Assembly (NCBI RefSeq): GCF_008629655.1
Contig: NZ_VWSG01000006.1
Span: 1 to 64,000 of the forward strand
Source of the DNA: Paenimyroides baculatum
Lineage (GTDB): Bacteria > Bacteroidota > Bacteroidia > Flavobacteriales > Flavobacteriaceae
Length of the DNA stretch: 64,000 nucleotides
Reading direction: 5' to 3'
Shown: in pieces, positions 17,011 through 25,449 of the stretch
Layout: every line of letters starts with the position of its first letter
Position numbering within the stretch: the stretch's first letter is position 1
Notes under the pieces: model-generated
What the model saw: only the letters and a program-made list of their open reading frames with translations
What the model was told of the DNA's origin: nothing
The model's database searches: none
Translations under genes and position numbers: made by a program

Positions 17011-17847
17011 ATGAAATTTAAGCCAACCGAAGCAATAAATCATTTAGAATACAATACCGATCGTAAAGATTTGGTATTGCCAGAATATGGTCGTCATTTA
17101 CAAAAACTGATCGATCAGGTTATTTTAATTGAAGACAGTGTCGAACGCAACAAAGCGGCTCGTGCAGTAATTGATATCATGGGAACTATAAATCCGCATT
17201 TGCGCGATGTTTTAGATTTTCAGCATAAACTGTGGGATCAGCTTTTTAAAATGTCTCGTTTTCAGTTAGATGTTGATTCGCCTTACGAAAAACCAAGAGC
17301 AACCACCAATTTTAACGAACCAATTTTAATTGAATATCCACGAAACAATCACAGATATCGTTTTTACGGATCTAATATTGTTGATATGATCAACGAAGCA
17401 ATTAGTTGGGAAGAAGGTGAACGCAAAGAAGCGCTGATCATGGTGATAGCCAACCACATGAAAAAAAGTTATGTGAATTGGAATAATGAATCTATTGACG
17501 ATGCCGTTATTTTTCAGCATTTAAAAGATTTATCGAATGGAAAGATCGATCTAACAGCAAGTTTGGACGATAACAACAATACGGTTAATTTAATGAAACC
17601 GAATGTTCGCAGCAATCAGTTTCAAAATCGAAACGCATCAGCAACGAACACAAATAATAGAAATAATTCGTTTCAAAACCGAAGCAATTCAGGAAATAAT
17701 AATCCAAATCAGCAGCGAAACAATCCAAACAATAAGCAGGCAAATACGCCGAATGCCAATAACAGGTTTGTAAAAAAAGCGAATCCAAATAATAACAACA
17801 CCAATAGTAACAATTCATCTAAAAATACAAATAGAAATACAAATTAA
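17011..17847 (+). CDS. DUF4290 protein with Asn-rich tail
   Basis: 278-residue Bacteroidota-specific DUF4290 protein. The N-terminal 190 residues form the conserved part (LEYNTDRKDLVLPEYGRHLQ at 12-31, RAVIDIMGTINPHLRDV, then an ANHMKKSYVNWN segment). The last 85 residues are low complexity and very rich in Asn, with Gln, Arg and Lys, so probably disordered. Function unknown. The gene's TAA overlaps the murA ATG by one base, a near-invariant linkage worth noting. No signal peptide, so cytoplasmic. Confidence 0.85.
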   Translation: MKFKPTEAINHLEYNTDRKDLVLPEYGRHLQKLIDQVILIEDSVERNKAARAVIDIMGTINPHLRDVLDFQHKLWDQLFKMSRFQLDVDSPYEKPRATTNFNEPILIEYPRNNHRYRFYGSNIVDMINEAISWEEGERKEALIMVIANHMKKSYVNWNNESIDDAVIFQHLKDLSNGKIDLTASLDDNNNTVNLMKPNVRSNQFQNRNASATNTNNRNNSFQNRSNSGNNNPNQQRNNPNNKQANTPNANNRFVKKANPNNNNTNSNNSSKNTNRNTN

Positions 17848-19163
17848 TGGGAACTTTTAAAATTGAAGGCGGACATACTTTAAACGGTGTTGTACAACCA
17901 CAAGGAGCTAAAAATGAAGCACTACAGATTTTATGCGCAGTTTTATTAACCGATGAAAAAATTACAATTTCTAATATTCCCGATATTATAGATGTTAACA
18001 AACTTATTGTTTTGTTGCAGAATTTAGGGGTTGCTGTTGAAAAATTAAACCGAAATACTTATACTTTTCAGGCAGATAAGGTTGATTTAGGATATTTAGA
18101 ATCTGATAAATTCCGTGAGGAAGGAAAATCGCTTCGCGGTTCTATTATGATTGTAGGCCCTTTATTAGCACGCTTTGGTAAAGGATTTATTCCAAAACCG
18201 GGTGGCGATAAAATTGGTCGTCGCAGATTAGATACCCATTTTGAAGGATTCATAAATTTAGGTGCTAAATTCAGATACAACCGTGAAGAATATTTTTACG
18301 GTGTAGAAGCTCCAAATGGTTTAACCGGCGCTTACATGTTGTTAGACGAAGCTTCGGTAACCGGAACAGCAAACATATTAATGGCAGCTGTTTTGGCGAA
18401 AGGAACTACCACAATTTACAACGCAGCTTGCGAACCTTACTTACAGCAACTTTGCAGAATGTTAAATTCTATGGGCGCTAAAATTACAGGTGTAGGTTCT
18501 AATTTGATTTCTATTGAAGGAGTTGAAAAATTAGGCGGATGTACACACCAGATTTTACCTGATATGATCGAAATTGGATCGTGGATAGGTTTGGCAGCAA
18601 TGACACGTAGCGAGGTGACTATAAAAAACGTAAGCTGGGAAAATTTAGGTGTAATACCAACCGCTTTCAGAAAATTAGGAATCACTATTGAAAAAGTGAA
18701 TGAAGACGATATCTTTATTCCTGCACATACCAACGGATACGAAATTAAAGGCGATATAGACGGATCTATTTTAACGATAGCCGATGCGCCTTGGCCAGGT
18801 TTAACACCCGATTTGTTGAGTATTTTTCTTGTAGTAGCAACGCAGGCAAGGGGAGAAGTGTTGATACATCAAAAAATGTTCGAATCGCGTTTGTTCTTTG
18901 TTGATAAATTAATTGATATGGGCGCAAAAATTATTCTGTGCGATCCGCACCGTGCCGTAATCATTGGTCATGATTTTAAATCGCAGTTAAAGGCAACCAA
19001 AATGTCATCGCCAGATATTCGTGCCGGAATTTCATTATTAATTGCCGCATTATCTGCAAAAGGAACAAGTGTTATTCAAAACATAGATCAAATAGATCGC
19101 GGTTACGAAAATATCGACGAGCGTTTATTGGCTTTAGGAGCAAAAATTGAACGTTTAGATTAA
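17847..19163 (+). CDS. murA: UDP-N-acetylglucosamine 1-carboxyvinyltransferase (MurA), Asp121 form
   Basis: First committed step of peptidoglycan synthesis: adds enolpyruvate from PEP to UDP-GlcNAc. The EPSP-synthase-like fold is clear: QGAKNEALQ with Lys22 and Asn23, LRGSIMIVGPLLARFG and the PGGDKIGRRRLDTHFEGF loop. In E. coli the loop reads PGGCAIG, where Cys115 is the fosfomycin target. Here the equivalent residue is Asp121 (codon GAT, 18207-18209). That change is known to keep activity and block fosfomycin alkylation. The 438-residue length is slightly longer than E. coli MurA. It is last in the operon and followed by a terminator. Confidence 0.95.
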   Translation: MGTFKIEGGHTLNGVVQPQGAKNEALQILCAVLLTDEKITISNIPDIIDVNKLIVLLQNLGVAVEKLNRNTYTFQADKVDLGYLESDKFREEGKSLRGSIMIVGPLLARFGKGFIPKPGGDKIGRRRLDTHFEGFINLGAKFRYNREEYFYGVEAPNGLTGAYMLLDEASVTGTANILMAAVLAKGTTTIYNAACEPYLQQLCRMLNSMGAKITGVGSNLISIEGVEKLGGCTHQILPDMIEIGSWIGLAAMTRSEVTIKNVSWENLGVIPTAFRKLGITIEKVNEDDIFIPAHTNGYEIKGDIDGSILTIADAPWPGLTPDLLSIFLVVATQARGEVLIHQKMFESRLFFVDKLIDMGAKIILCDPHRAVIIGHDFKSQLKATKMSSPDIRAGISLLIAALSAKGTSVIQNIDQIDRGYENIDERLLALGAKIERLD

Positions 19164-19184
19164 GATAAAAAGTACACAACATAC

Positions 19185-19218
19185 AAAGAGAATCAGCTAC
19201 TGATTCTCTTTTTTTTAT
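19185..19218 (+). terminator. Terminator of the murA operon
   Basis: AAAGAGAATCA / TGATTCTCTTT stem-loop with a T run about 22 bases past the murA stop. Confidence 0.88.
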
Positions 19219-19368
19219 TTTAATCTATTGATTTTTAATTGTAAAACAAAAAAAGTACATATCAAAGCCTAAAAACGTTTGTGAATTCAAAATTTATGTT
19301 GATATTTGCACTCGCTAACAAAAAGCATAATCGTTGATAGAATCAGCTAGAAAAAAGTAACAAAATAA

Positions 19369-19399
19369 TTTGTAGGTTTTAAAAATATTAATACTTTTG
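19369..19399 (+). promoter_or_regulatory. Promoter of the tRNA-Glu array: TTTG, 19-base spacer, TACTTTTG
   Basis: TTTG (19369-19372) and TACTTTTG (19392-19399) at textbook Bacteroidota spacing, 21 bases before the first tRNA. Confidence 0.72.
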
Positions 19400-19420
19400 C
19401 AACCGCAAATACAAAATAAT

Positions 19421-19492
19421 GGCCCGTTCGTCTATCGGTTAGGACGCCAGGTTTTCATCCTGGTAAGGGGGGTTCGATTCCCCCACGGGCTA
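19421..19492 (+). tRNA. tRNA-Glu (UUC), copy 1
   Basis: 72-nt cloverleaf with acceptor arms GGCCCGT/ACGGGCT, anticodon loop with TTC, T arm GGGGG-TTCGATT-CCCCC. No CCA is encoded. All four copies are identical. Confidence 0.96.
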
Positions 19493-19495
19493 CAA

Positions 19496-19512
19496 AGGTT
19501 ATCATCGAACCT
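19496..19512 (+). repeat. Inter-tRNA hairpin, first of three
   Basis: AGGTT / AACCT stem followed by an A run, between tRNA-Glu copies 1 and 2. The same hairpin recurs after copy 2. After copy 3 it is AGGTTT / AAACCT, where both arms have changed together. It is absent after copy 4. A processing signal is possible. Confidence 0.5.
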
Positions 19513-19522
19513 AAAAAACGAT

Positions 19523-19594
19523 GGCCCGTTCGTCTATCGGTTAGGACGCCAGGTTTTCATCCTGGTAAGGGGGGTTCGATTCCCCCACGGGCTA
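19523..19594 (+). tRNA. tRNA-Glu (UUC), copy 2
   Basis: Identical to copy 1; 30-base spacer from the preceding copy. Confidence 0.96.
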
Positions 19595-19625
19595 CAAAGG
19601 TTATCATCGAACCTAAAAAAAAGAT

Positions 19626-19697
19626 GGCCCGTTCGTCTATCGGTTAGGACGCCAGGTTTTCATCCTGGTAAGGGGGGTTCGATTCCCCCACGGGCTA
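19626..19697 (+). tRNA. tRNA-Glu (UUC), copy 3
   Basis: Identical to copy 1; 31-base spacer from the preceding copy. Confidence 0.96.
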
Positions 19698-19727
19698 CAA
19701 AGGTTTTCATTAAACCTAAAAAACGAT

Positions 19728-19799
19728 GGCCCGTTCGTCTATCGGTTAGGACGCCAGGTTTTCATCCTGGTAAGGGGGGTTCGATTCCCCCACGGGCTA
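19728..19799 (+). tRNA. tRNA-Glu (UUC), copy 4
   Basis: Identical to copy 1; 30-base spacer from the preceding copy. The sequence after it does not repeat the inter-tRNA hairpin. Confidence 0.96.
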
Positions 19800-19954
19800 C
19801 AGTTAGTTGTAAATAAGTTTTGTAAAATACTAGTCAGTGTCTCGATTATTATTTTATTAGTTAAAACCAAAGTGATTGGTAACAATTGTGGGAGGTTTTT
19901 CTTTTTTAACTAAAAGTTTTAAAAATAATTAATTACAATTAAAAAGATTAAAAA

Positions 19955-20206
19955 ATGGCAAATCACAAGTCAGCTTTAAAAAGAATTAGAAGCAACGAAA
20001 AAAAGAGAGTATTAAACAAGTATCAGCACAAAACAACTCGTAACGCGATTAAAGCTTTACGTTTAGTTGGAGAGAAAGCAGAAGCTGCTGAAAAATTAGT
20101 TGTTGTTACTTCTATGATCGATAAATTAGCTAAAAAGAATATTATTCACGCTAACAAAGCAGCTAACTTAAAATCTAAATTAACAAAACACGTTAACGCA
20201 CTTTAA
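19955..20206 (+). CDS. rpsT: 30S ribosomal protein S20
   Basis: Primary 16S rRNA-binding protein of the small subunit body, 83 residues. It starts MANHKSALKRIRSNEKKR and ends NKAANLKSKLTKHVNAL, both diagnostic of S20. It is highly basic and helical. The 155-base leader after the last tRNA-Glu holds an ACCAA/TTGGT hairpin at about 19867-19881, which might take part in autoregulation; no family match is claimed. It could be cotranscribed with the tRNA array because no terminator was seen between them. Confidence 0.96.
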   Translation: MANHKSALKRIRSNEKKRVLNKYQHKTTRNAIKALRLVGEKAEAAEKLVVVTSMIDKLAKKNIIHANKAANLKSKLTKHVNAL

Positions 20207-20236
20207 TTAGTTAATGTTTTTGAGATATATAACACT

Positions 20237-20262
20237 TAAGCTCTCCTTAACCGAGGGCTTTT
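20237..20262 (+). terminator. Terminator of rpsT
   Basis: AAGCTCTC / GAGGGCTT stem with one G-T pair and a T run, 30 bases past the stop. Confidence 0.72.
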
Positions 20263-20305
20263 TGTTGTTAAATGGCATCTGCAAAATAAGAGAAACTTTA
20301 GTTTT

Positions 20306-22105
20306 ATGACCCAAATAAGAAATATCGCAATTATTGCACACGTTGACCACGGTAAAACTACATTGGTTGATAAAATTATGTACCACTGTCAACTTTTTCG
20401 TGATAACGAAAATACAGGAGACCTTATCCTTGACAATAACGATTTAGAACGTGAAAGAGGTATTACCATTACTTCTAAAAACGTTTCGGTTCAGTACAAA
20501 GGAACAAAAATTAACATTATCGATACTCCTGGTCACGCGGATTTCGGTGGTGAAGTAGAACGCGTATTGAATATGGCCGATGGTGTTTGCCTTTTGGTAG
20601 ATGCTTTCGAAGGACCAATGCCACAAACTCGTTTCGTTTTGCAAAAAGCGATCGATTTAGGATTGAAGCCTTGCGTTGTAATCAATAAAGTAGATAAAGA
20701 AAACTGTACTCCGGAAGAAGTGCACGAAAAAGTTTTCGACTTGATGTTTGAACTTGGAGCAACTGAAGATCAATTAGATTTCCCAGCGGTTTACGGTTCT
20801 GCAAAAAACAACTGGATGTCTGACGATTGGAGAAACCAAACTGATAACATCGAGCCATTATTAGACATGGTTATAGAGCATGTACCAGCTCCAAAAGTTT
20901 CAGAAGGTAATCCTCAAATGTTGATTACATCTTTAGACTTTTCAGCATTTACAGGTCGTATCGCTATCGGTCGTTTGGAAAGAGGTGTTTTGAGAGAAGG
21001 AATGCCAATTTCTTTGGTAAAAAGAGACGGAAGTGTAACAAAATCTAGAATTAAAGAATTACATACTTTTGAAGGTCTTGGACGTAAAAAAGTTACTGAA
21101 GTAATTGCTGGAGATATTTGTGCTGTTGTTGGAGTTGAAGGTTTTGAAATTGGAGATACCATTTCAGACCACGAAAACCCAGAAGGTTTAGCGTCTATCG
21201 CGATTGATGAACCAACAATGAGTATGTTGTTTACAATTAACGATTCGCCTTTCTTTGGTAAAGAAGGAAAATTCGTAACTTCTCGTCACATTCGTGAGCG
21301 TTTAACAAAAGAATTAGAGAAAAACTTGGCTATGAGGTTAGGTGAAACTGATTCTGCTGATAAATTCATGGTTTTTGGTCGTGGAGTATTGCACTTGTCT
21401 GTTCTTATTGAAACAATGAGAAGAGAAGGATACGAACTTCAAATTGGTCAACCACAAGTTATCATCAAAGAAATCGACGGTAAAAAATGTGAACCAATCG
21501 AGGAATTAACTATTGATTTGCCAGAAAATCTTTCAGGTAGAGCGGTAGAGTTTGTTACCATGCGTAAAGGTGAAATGCTTTCTATGGAAACTAAAGGCGA
21601 ACGTATGATTATTAAATTCAACATTCCATCACGTGGAATTATCGGATTAAGAAATCAACTTTTAACAGCGACTGCTGGTGAGGCTATTATGGCACACCGT
21701 TTTATTGGATATGAGCCTTTCAAAGGTGAAATTGCCGGACGTAACAAAGGTTCGTTAATTTCTATGGAAAAAGGAAAAGCAATTCCTTATTCTCTTGATA
21801 AATTACAAGATCGTGGTAAATTCTTCATTGAACCAAACTCTGAAATTTATGAAGGTCAGGTTATTGGAGAAAATTCTCGTGCAGATGATATGTCTGTAAA
21901 CGTAACGAAAGAGAAAAAACAATCTAACGTTCGTTCTTCTGGAAATGATGAAAAAGCAAGAATCATCCCGCCAATCATTTTCTCACTTGAAGAAGCTTTA
22001 GAATATATTCAAAAAGATGAATATGTTGAGGTAACACCAAAATCGATCCGTATTCGTAAAATTCATTTAAGCGAAACGGACAGAAAACGTTATAAAAACG
22101 ATTAA
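20306..22105 (+). CDS. typA: Translational GTPase TypA/BipA
   Basis: Ribosome-associated GTPase related to EF-G and LepA, used in stress and low-temperature ribosome assembly. G1 is AHVDHGKTT, G2 RERGITI, G3 DTPGHADF, G4 NKVD, and the effector region is intact. The C-terminal BipA-specific domain follows (PSRGIIGLRNQLLTATAGEAI and a Lys-rich C-terminal region). The 599-residue length is normal. It is transcribed alone and ends at a terminator shared with convergent htpG. Confidence 0.97.
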   Translation: MTQIRNIAIIAHVDHGKTTLVDKIMYHCQLFRDNENTGDLILDNNDLERERGITITSKNVSVQYKGTKINIIDTPGHADFGGEVERVLNMADGVCLLVDAFEGPMPQTRFVLQKAIDLGLKPCVVINKVDKENCTPEEVHEKVFDLMFELGATEDQLDFPAVYGSAKNNWMSDDWRNQTDNIEPLLDMVIEHVPAPKVSEGNPQMLITSLDFSAFTGRIAIGRLERGVLREGMPISLVKRDGSVTKSRIKELHTFEGLGRKKVTEVIAGDICAVVGVEGFEIGDTISDHENPEGLASIAIDEPTMSMLFTINDSPFFGKEGKFVTSRHIRERLTKELEKNLAMRLGETDSADKFMVFGRGVLHLSVLIETMRREGYELQIGQPQVIIKEIDGKKCEPIEELTIDLPENLSGRAVEFVTMRKGEMLSMETKGERMIIKFNIPSRGIIGLRNQLLTATAGEAIMAHRFIGYEPFKGEIAGRNKGSLISMEKGKAIPYSLDKLQDRGKFFIEPNSEIYEGQVIGENSRADDMSVNVTKEKKQSNVRSSGNDEKARIIPPIIFSLEEALEYIQKDEYVEVTPKSIRIRKIHLSETDRKRYKND

Positions 22106-22121
22106 TTATATTTTATTTCAT

Positions 22122-22150
22122 AAAAAAAGGAGCTTTTAAGCTCCTTTTTT
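22122..22150. terminator. Bidirectional terminator between typA and htpG
   Basis: AAAAAAAGGAGCTT / AAGCTCCTTTTTT near-perfect palindrome in a 46-base gap between convergent stops. Confidence 0.9.
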
Positions 22151-22151
22151 G

Positions 22152-24002
22152 TTATTTAATACTTTCGAAATTTCGTTTTACAAAAGCAGTTAATTCTTCT
22201 CCTTTAAGTAAACCTTGTGCCAGTTTTGCCAAATCTAATGCTTGCTTAACCAAATTGTTTTTTGTTTCTTCGTTACTTTCGTTTAAAATTTTCGAAGCAA
22301 TTTCAGAATTTGTATTTACAATTAAGTTGTACGAATCTGGGAAACTGCCAAACATTGAATTACCGCCCATTGCCTGCATTTCTTTCATACGGCGCATAAA
22401 TTCTGGTTGCGTAATCATAAAAGGTTCTGCACTGCTGTCTAAAGCTTCGGTTTGAATGTTGTAGCTTTTATTTGCAATAGCAGTTTCAATAAATTCTTTT
22501 AATTGGGTTGTTTCGGTTTCGCTTAATTTCGATATAACTTCCTCATCTTTCTTAATTAAATTATCGATAGAATCAGCATCAACTCGAGAAAAAGTAACGT
22601 CTTGGTTATCCATTTCCAATTTTTGAATCAAGTGCGAAACAATTGGTGAATCTAATAACAAAACTTCATACCCTTTTGCTTTTGCATTGGCAATGTAGCT
22701 GTGTTGCGCATCTTTGTTCGATGCGTATAAAAGAACCGTTTTATCATCTTTATTTGTTTGGTTGATCTTCGCTTTTTCTTTTAACTCTTCCCAAGTATAA
22801 AAAGCATTGTCAACAGTTGGGTACAAAACAAAATCTTTCGATTTTTCGTAGAATTTATCTTCACTCAACATACCGTATTCCAAAACAATTTTAATATCGT
22901 TCCATTTTTGTTCAAAAGCAGCACGGTCTTCGTTAAATAACGATTTTAGTTTGTCGGCAACTTTTCTAGTAATGTAGTTCGATATTTTTTTAACATTTCC
23001 ATCTGCCTGTAAATAAGAACGCGACACGTTTAACGGAATATCCGGCGAATCAATAACACCTTTCAACATCGTTAAAAATTCAGGAACGATTCCTTCTACA
23101 TTATCGGTTACAAAAACCTGATTTTGATATAATTGGATTTTATCTTTTTGAATGCTTAAATCGCCCGATAATTTTGGGAAATAAAGAATTCCGGTTAAAT
23201 TGAATGGATGATCTACATTTAAATGGATGTGAAACAAAGGATCATCGAACTGCATTGGATACAATTCACGGTAAAAGTTTTTGTAATCTTCGTCTGATAA
23301 ATCACTTGGTTTCTTTGTCCACGCCGGGTTTGGATTGTTGATGATTGAATCAACAACAACTTCATTTTCGCCTTCTTTTTCAGTTTTAGTTCCGAATTTA
23401 ATAGGAACAGGCATGAATTTATTGTACTTATTAAGTAATTCCTGAATTTTATGATCTTCTAAAAATTCGGTAGAATCATCGGCGATATGAAGGATGATTT
23501 CGGTTCCGCGATCGGTTTTGTTTGATGGTTCTAAAGTAAATTCCGGAGATCCATCACACGTCCAATGCACAGCAGGCTCATCTTTGTAAGATTTTGTAAT
23601 GATTTCAACCTTACTTGCAACCATGAAAGCAGAGTAAAATCCTAAACCAAAATGACCTATAATTCCTGAATCTTTAGCAGAATCTTTGTACTTGTCTAAA
23701 AATTCTTCGGCACCCGAAAAAGCTACTTGGTTAATGTATTTTTCAACCTCTTCACCTGTCATTCCCAATCCTTGATCAATAATATGAAGCGTTTTGTTTT
23801 CTTTATCAATCTTCACTTCAATTTTAGGATTGCCGTATTCCACAGCAGCCTCACCAATTGATGTTAAATGTTTCAGCTTTAAAGTAGCATCGGTTGCATT
23901 ACTTATTAATTCACGTAAAAAGATTTCGTGATCGCTGTATAAAAATTTTTTAATTAACGGAAAAATGTTTTCTACCGTTACGTTTATTTTACCTGAAGTC
24001 AT
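22152..24002 (-). CDS. htpG: Molecular chaperone HtpG (Hsp90)
   Basis: Bacterial Hsp90, a dimeric ATP-dependent chaperone. The N-terminal GHKL ATPase domain has FLRELISNATDATLK, HIIDQGLGMTGEEV and IGHFGLGFYSAFMV. Middle and C-terminal domains follow in the usual order, including SRSYLQADGNVKKI. The 616-residue length fits. The frame stays open 74 codons upstream, but that extension is hydrophobic low-complexity sequence translated from the intergenic region; the ATG at 24002 gives the canonical MTSGKINVTVENIFPL start. Confidence 0.97.
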   Translation of the reverse strand: MTSGKINVTVENIFPLIKKFLYSDHEIFLRELISNATDATLKLKHLTSIGEAAVEYGNPKIEVKIDKENKTLHIIDQGLGMTGEEVEKYINQVAFSGAEEFLDKYKDSAKDSGIIGHFGLGFYSAFMVASKVEIITKSYKDEPAVHWTCDGSPEFTLEPSNKTDRGTEIILHIADDSTEFLEDHKIQELLNKYNKFMPVPIKFGTKTEKEGENEVVVDSIINNPNPAWTKKPSDLSDEDYKNFYRELYPMQFDDPLFHIHLNVDHPFNLTGILYFPKLSGDLSIQKDKIQLYQNQVFVTDNVEGIVPEFLTMLKGVIDSPDIPLNVSRSYLQADGNVKKISNYITRKVADKLKSLFNEDRAAFEQKWNDIKIVLEYGMLSEDKFYEKSKDFVLYPTVDNAFYTWEELKEKAKINQTNKDDKTVLLYASNKDAQHSYIANAKAKGYEVLLLDSPIVSHLIQKLEMDNQDVTFSRVDADSIDNLIKKDEEVISKLSETETTQLKEFIETAIANKSYNIQTEALDSSAEPFMITQPEFMRRMKEMQAMGGNSMFGSFPDSYNLIVNTNSEIASKILNESNEETKNNLVKQALDLAKLAQGLLKGEELTAFVKRNFESIK

Positions 24003-24128
24003 ATTTTTGTACTTATTTTTTTTAAATTTAATTTGGTTTAAAATAGTCAAAATAGATACCAAACTGATAAATATGACAAAAAGACATAAAAAAAAACAGG
24101 CAAAATTAAATTGAGGCACAAATTTTGT

Positions 24129-24136
24129 TAATTTTG
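24129..24136 (+). promoter_or_regulatory. -7 element (TAATTTTG) for the lipocalin-like gene
   Basis: TAATTTTG fits TAnnTTTG, 20 bases before the ATG at 24157. Confidence 0.55.
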
Positions 24137-24156
24137 AAATATAAAATATTATAATT

Positions 24157-24615
24157 ATGAAAAAGGTCTTAGCAATAGGAATTTTATCGTTAGCAATGTT
24201 TTCATGCAAAACATCTACGAACACTAAAAATGACGTTCCGACTCAAATTAAATTAAAAGGGGAGTGGACATTAACAAATGTAAAATATCCGTCAGGATAT
24301 AAAGTAACATCTTTCAATGTTGCCGATGCAAAATGTTTTGAAGGAAGCCAATGGAAATTTGTATCGAATAATAACACAGGTACAGTTACTTTAAACAACA
24401 ATAGTGCTAATTGTCCGCAATATAATTCTAAAATTATATGGAACATTAAGCAAGATACATCTTTCAACTTAAAGTTTATTGGTGATGATAAAGCTAAACA
24501 CGTAACAACAGGTTACAATTTAACAGCATCTAATATCACAGACAATACTTTTGAATTGATTGATAATTCTACAGAAGCTACTATTGTATATTCATTCGTA
24601 AAAAACAACAAATAG
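24157..24615 (+). CDS. Lipocalin-like lipoprotein
   Basis: 152-residue predicted lipoprotein: short signal peptide with lipobox MFSC (Cys17), then a beta-rich domain beginning KLKGEWTLTNVKYPSG, the lipocalin-like GxW start. Two further cysteines (in DAKCFEGSQW and SANCPQYNS) may form a disulfide. It probably sits in the outer membrane facing the periplasm. It is followed after 14 bases by an OmpA-family lipoprotein gene, so the two form an envelope operon. The exact ligand is unknown. Confidence 0.8.
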   Translation: MKKVLAIGILSLAMFSCKTSTNTKNDVPTQIKLKGEWTLTNVKYPSGYKVTSFNVADAKCFEGSQWKFVSNNNTGTVTLNNNSANCPQYNSKIIWNIKQDTSFNLKFIGDDKAKHVTTGYNLTASNITDNTFELIDNSTEATIVYSFVKNNK

Positions 24616-24629
24616 AAAATAATTAAGTT

Positions 24630-25328
24630 ATGAAGAAATTAAATGTATATGTATTAAGTACTGCACTTTTAGCAGGCTCTTTTTTAACAAGTTGTAATAC
24701 GGTTAAAAATGCAAATAATACGCAGAAAGCTGCTGTAGTAGGTGCTACTGCAGGTGCCGTTTTAGGTGGTGTTTTAGGTAACAACGTTGGTAGCAAAAAT
24801 AATAGTGCTTTAGGTGCTGTTTTAGGTGGAGTTATTGGTGGTACTGCAGGTGCAATCATTGGTAAAAACATGGATAAGCAAGCTCAAGAAATTGAAACCG
24901 CTTTACCAGGAGCTCAAGTTGAAAGAGTTGGAGAAGGTATTAAAGTAATATTAAACGAGAATACAGTAAACTTTAACTTTGATTCTGCAGAATTAACTTC
25001 AACAGCAACTTCTAATTTAGATAAAATTGTTAAGGTTTTTAAACAAAATCCTAAAACACATATCATGATTTACGGTTATACTGATAGTGTAGGTAAAGAT
25101 GAATATAATATGAAATTATCTCGTAGCCGCGCGAATGCTGTAAAAGCTTATTTAGGATCTAAAGGAATTGGGGCTAAAAGAATTACATCACAAGGTATGG
25201 GTGAAGCAGATCCAATTGCATCTAACGATACAAAAGATGGACAAGCAAAAAACCGTCGTGTTGAATTTGGAATTGTAGCTAATGAAGACATGATTCAAGA
25301 TGCTCAAAAAGAAGCAGCACGTTATTAA
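24630..25328 (+). CDS. OmpA-family lipoprotein with glycine zipper
   Basis: 232-residue lipoprotein. The lipobox is LTSC (Cys22). A Gly/Ala-rich glycine-zipper stretch follows (about residues 35-80; repeats of GAVLGGVLG type), then an OmpA-C peptidoglycan-binding domain from about 110 to 220 with NFDSAELT, IYGYTDSVGKDEYN, LSRSRANAVKAYL and NRRVEFGI. The layout is that of E. coli YiaD. It likely links outer membrane and cell wall. Second gene of the operon, with a terminator right after it. Confidence 0.9.
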   Translation: MKKLNVYVLSTALLAGSFLTSCNTVKNANNTQKAAVVGATAGAVLGGVLGNNVGSKNNSALGAVLGGVIGGTAGAIIGKNMDKQAQEIETALPGAQVERVGEGIKVILNENTVNFNFDSAELTSTATSNLDKIVKVFKQNPKTHIMIYGYTDSVGKDEYNMKLSRSRANAVKAYLGSKGIGAKRITSQGMGEADPIASNDTKDGQAKNRRVEFGIVANEDMIQDAQKEAARY

Positions 25329-25352
25329 TAAAATATAAGTTTTTTATAATTT

Positions 25353-25387
25353 AAAGCAGAGTTATTCTTGTAACTCTGCTTTTTTTG
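25353..25387 (+). terminator. Terminator of the OmpA lipoprotein operon
   Basis: AAAGCAGAGTTA / TAACTCTGCTTT 12-bp stem followed by a T run. Confidence 0.88.
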
Positions 25388-25449
25388 CTTTAAGTATAAA
25401 ATAATTCGTAATTTTAGATCCGTTTTAAAACAACATAAAAACCTAACTA

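Noticed and set aside
19421-19799. Regularly spaced repeats that look like a CRISPR array
   Set aside because: The repeated units fold into tRNA-Glu cloverleafs, spacers are themselves similar, and no cas gene is present.
19397-19816. 139-codon open frame with repeated sequence across the tRNA-Glu array
   Set aside because: It is the translation of four identical tRNA genes and their spacers; repeats in the peptide mirror the tRNAs.
24003-24224. N-terminal extension of HtpG by 74 codons
   Set aside because: The added residues are hydrophobic low-complexity sequence from the intergenic region, and the canonical start MTSGKINV lies downstream.
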